DNA of 6,046 nt, taken from contig DAOWAG010000089.1 of NCBI GenBank assembly GCA_030634715.1, forward strand, positions 1 through 6,046. The letters are read 5' to 3'. The notes beneath the pieces were generated by a model, which saw nothing but the letters and a program-made list of their open reading frames with translations, did not search any database and was not told where the DNA came from. This stretch comes from Candidatus Aegiribacteria sp. GTDB taxonomy: Bacteria > Fermentibacterota > Fermentibacteria > Fermentibacterales > Fermentibacteraceae. Below are positions 5,094 through 6,046 of this stretch, piece by piece. The position numbers were made by a program, and so were the translations under genes. Position 1 is the stretch's first letter. Each line of letters starts with the position of its first letter.

Positions 5094-6046
5094 CTATCGG
5101 CTGAAATCGAATGCATACTCCTCAGGCGGGAAAGCAACATCACACTCATCGCAGAGCGTTTTGAAATCAACAATCTCACGTCGGGTCATTATGCTGTTCC
5201 TGATAGAGTAGGACTCTATTTTATCCAGCCTATCTGCAAGGTTTCTAGAACCCGTTTTCAGGACATCCTTCATTTCGCTGTCCAGACCAAGTTTTCTGTA
5301 TGCAGCAGCGAGTGAACAGCAGTGCAGGGCAATCTCAATTTCCGAGTCGTTCTGTGAAGATTCAATGATCTGTCTGAAACATTCCACTGATTTCCCTAGT
5401 GATTCAGGATTCGAATCCGGAGTGGACATATGAACAAGTCCTTTAACAAAAAGGATACTGTTCTCAGTGTTGGAACTGAACGGGCCCGCATCTTCTAGTG
5501 ATTCCACTATTCCCTTTGCACCTTCAAACTTCTCAGTCTCCAAATAGATACGGGCTAACATCAACTTGCATTCCGCCCTTATTTCGTCACAGTGGAGCCT
5601 GGAGAACACTTTTATCGCTTCCTCGAAGCATAATATTGATTTTTTAAATCTTCCCTCGAGCCAATAAAGATTGCCCAGACCATAGCTTCCATATCCGAAA
5701 CCTAAATCGTTTCCAATATCGTCATTTATCTCCAGATACTTATCGTAGTATTCCCTCGCAAGATCAAGCATATTGATTCCCTGGTAGTATTCGGCGATAT
5801 TGTAATTGGCAATGGCCAGACCAAGTTTGTCATCCAGAATCAGATTGATCCTGGCAGCTTCTTCCATTGTAGTGAGGCTTTTCCCGTAATCACCCTGACG
5901 TGCATAGATCCCGTGCATGTTGTTCAGAACAGTAGCCTGCCAAGGCAGGTCTTCTATCTTCCTGCACATATCACGCGACTTATAGTAACGTTCTGATGCT
6001 GCTTCAGTGCATCCGATGTTCGATATGATATCTGCTCTCCTTGTGA
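5094..6046 (-). CDS. TPR-repeat protein, C-terminal part of a larger protein (5'-truncated)
   Basis: The frame is open to the window edge (first whole codon at 6044), and the residues before the ATG at 5969 (NIGCTEAASERYYKSRD) continue the repeat pattern, so that ATG is internal. The visible 316 residues hold about six or seven tetratricopeptide units of roughly 40 residues. Clear ones are at about 36-72 (NNMHGIYARQGDYGKSL), 76-112 (NYNIAEYYQGINMLDLAREY), 116-152 (YGLGNLYWLEGRFKKSI) and 156-185 (LMLARIYLETEKFEGAK), with weaker ones to about 275. The segment IESYSIRNSIMTRREIVDF (276-294) resembles the closing motif of TPR regions in large regulators that carry a protein kinase, adenylate cyclase or AAA/NB-ARC-type ATPase domain ahead of the repeats. 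A scaffold or sensing role by protein contact is inferred. No signal peptide can be judged. A terminator separates the gene from kbl. Confidence 0.85.
   Translation of the reverse strand, partial: TRRADIISNIGCTEAASERYYKSRDMCRKIEDLPWQATVLNNMHGIYARQGDYGKSLTTMEEAARINLILDDKLGLAIANYNIAEYYQGINMLDLAREYYDKYLEINDDIGNDLGFGYGSYGLGNLYWLEGRFKKSILCFEEAIKVFSRLHCDEIRAECKLMLARIYLETEKFEGAKGIVESLEDAGPFSSNTENSILFVKGLVHMSTPDSNPESLGKSVECFRQIIESSQNDSEIEIALHCCSLAAAYRKLGLDSEMKDVLKTGSRNLADRLDKIESYSIRNSIMTRREIVDFKTLCDECDVAFPPEEYAFDFSR

Noticed and set aside
5070..5315. An 81-codon plus-strand open frame after a TATAAT at 5003-5008
   Set aside because: It is antisense to the TPR gene end. The TATAAT has no -35 partner and is the partial complement of the minus-strand TATACT; no Shine-Dalgarno precedes the ATG.

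Overview
The window looks like ordinary chromosomal DNA from a bacterium, probably an anaerobe from a poorly sampled or uncultivated lineage. That placement is inference. It rests on a ThiC that resembles the short form seen in anaerobes and archaea, on Shine-Dalgarno-led genes of fairly balanced base composition, and on several small genes I cannot name. There is no tRNA, rRNA, CRISPR array, insertion sequence or phage gene, and no gene-free stretch longer than about 110 bases.

Left part, plus strand (1-1797): the 3' two-thirds or so of thiC, for the pyrimidine half of thiamine, enters from the left edge. A 92-base gap with two mutually exclusive hairpins follows. Then come two closely spaced small genes: a 103-residue protein with an alanine-rich membrane-type helix, and a 105-residue protein built from two copies of one repeat that resembles DUF4177. 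They are 24 bases apart and look co-transcribed.

Middle part, minus strand (4984 down to 1821): three genes in tandem. kbl (2-amino-3-ketobutyrate CoA ligase, which makes glycine and acetyl-CoA) comes first. Next is a winged-helix regulator of the type normally fused to a MNT-like nucleotidyltransferase, but here that domain has lost its catalytic signature. Last is a 12-helix-type MFS transporter. Spacings of 31 and 13 bases suggest an operon. A sigma70-like promoter straddles the kbl/regulator junction and could give the regulator its own, possibly leaderless, transcript. The usual partner of kbl, threonine dehydrogenase, is not in the window. This cluster converges on the small-gene pair with 23 bases between stop codons and no visible terminator.

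Right part, minus strand (6046 down to 5094): the C-terminal 316 residues of a large TPR protein. Its reading frame stays open to the window edge. Its last residues resemble the tail of TPR regions in big regulatory proteins that carry a kinase, cyclase or ATPase domain at the other end. A probable intrinsic terminator separates it from kbl.

Nothing here is a clear new defence or mobile system. The most distinctive items are the small-gene pair, the internally duplicated protein, and the regulator with a decayed nucleotidyltransferase domain between a glycine-metabolism enzyme and a transporter.
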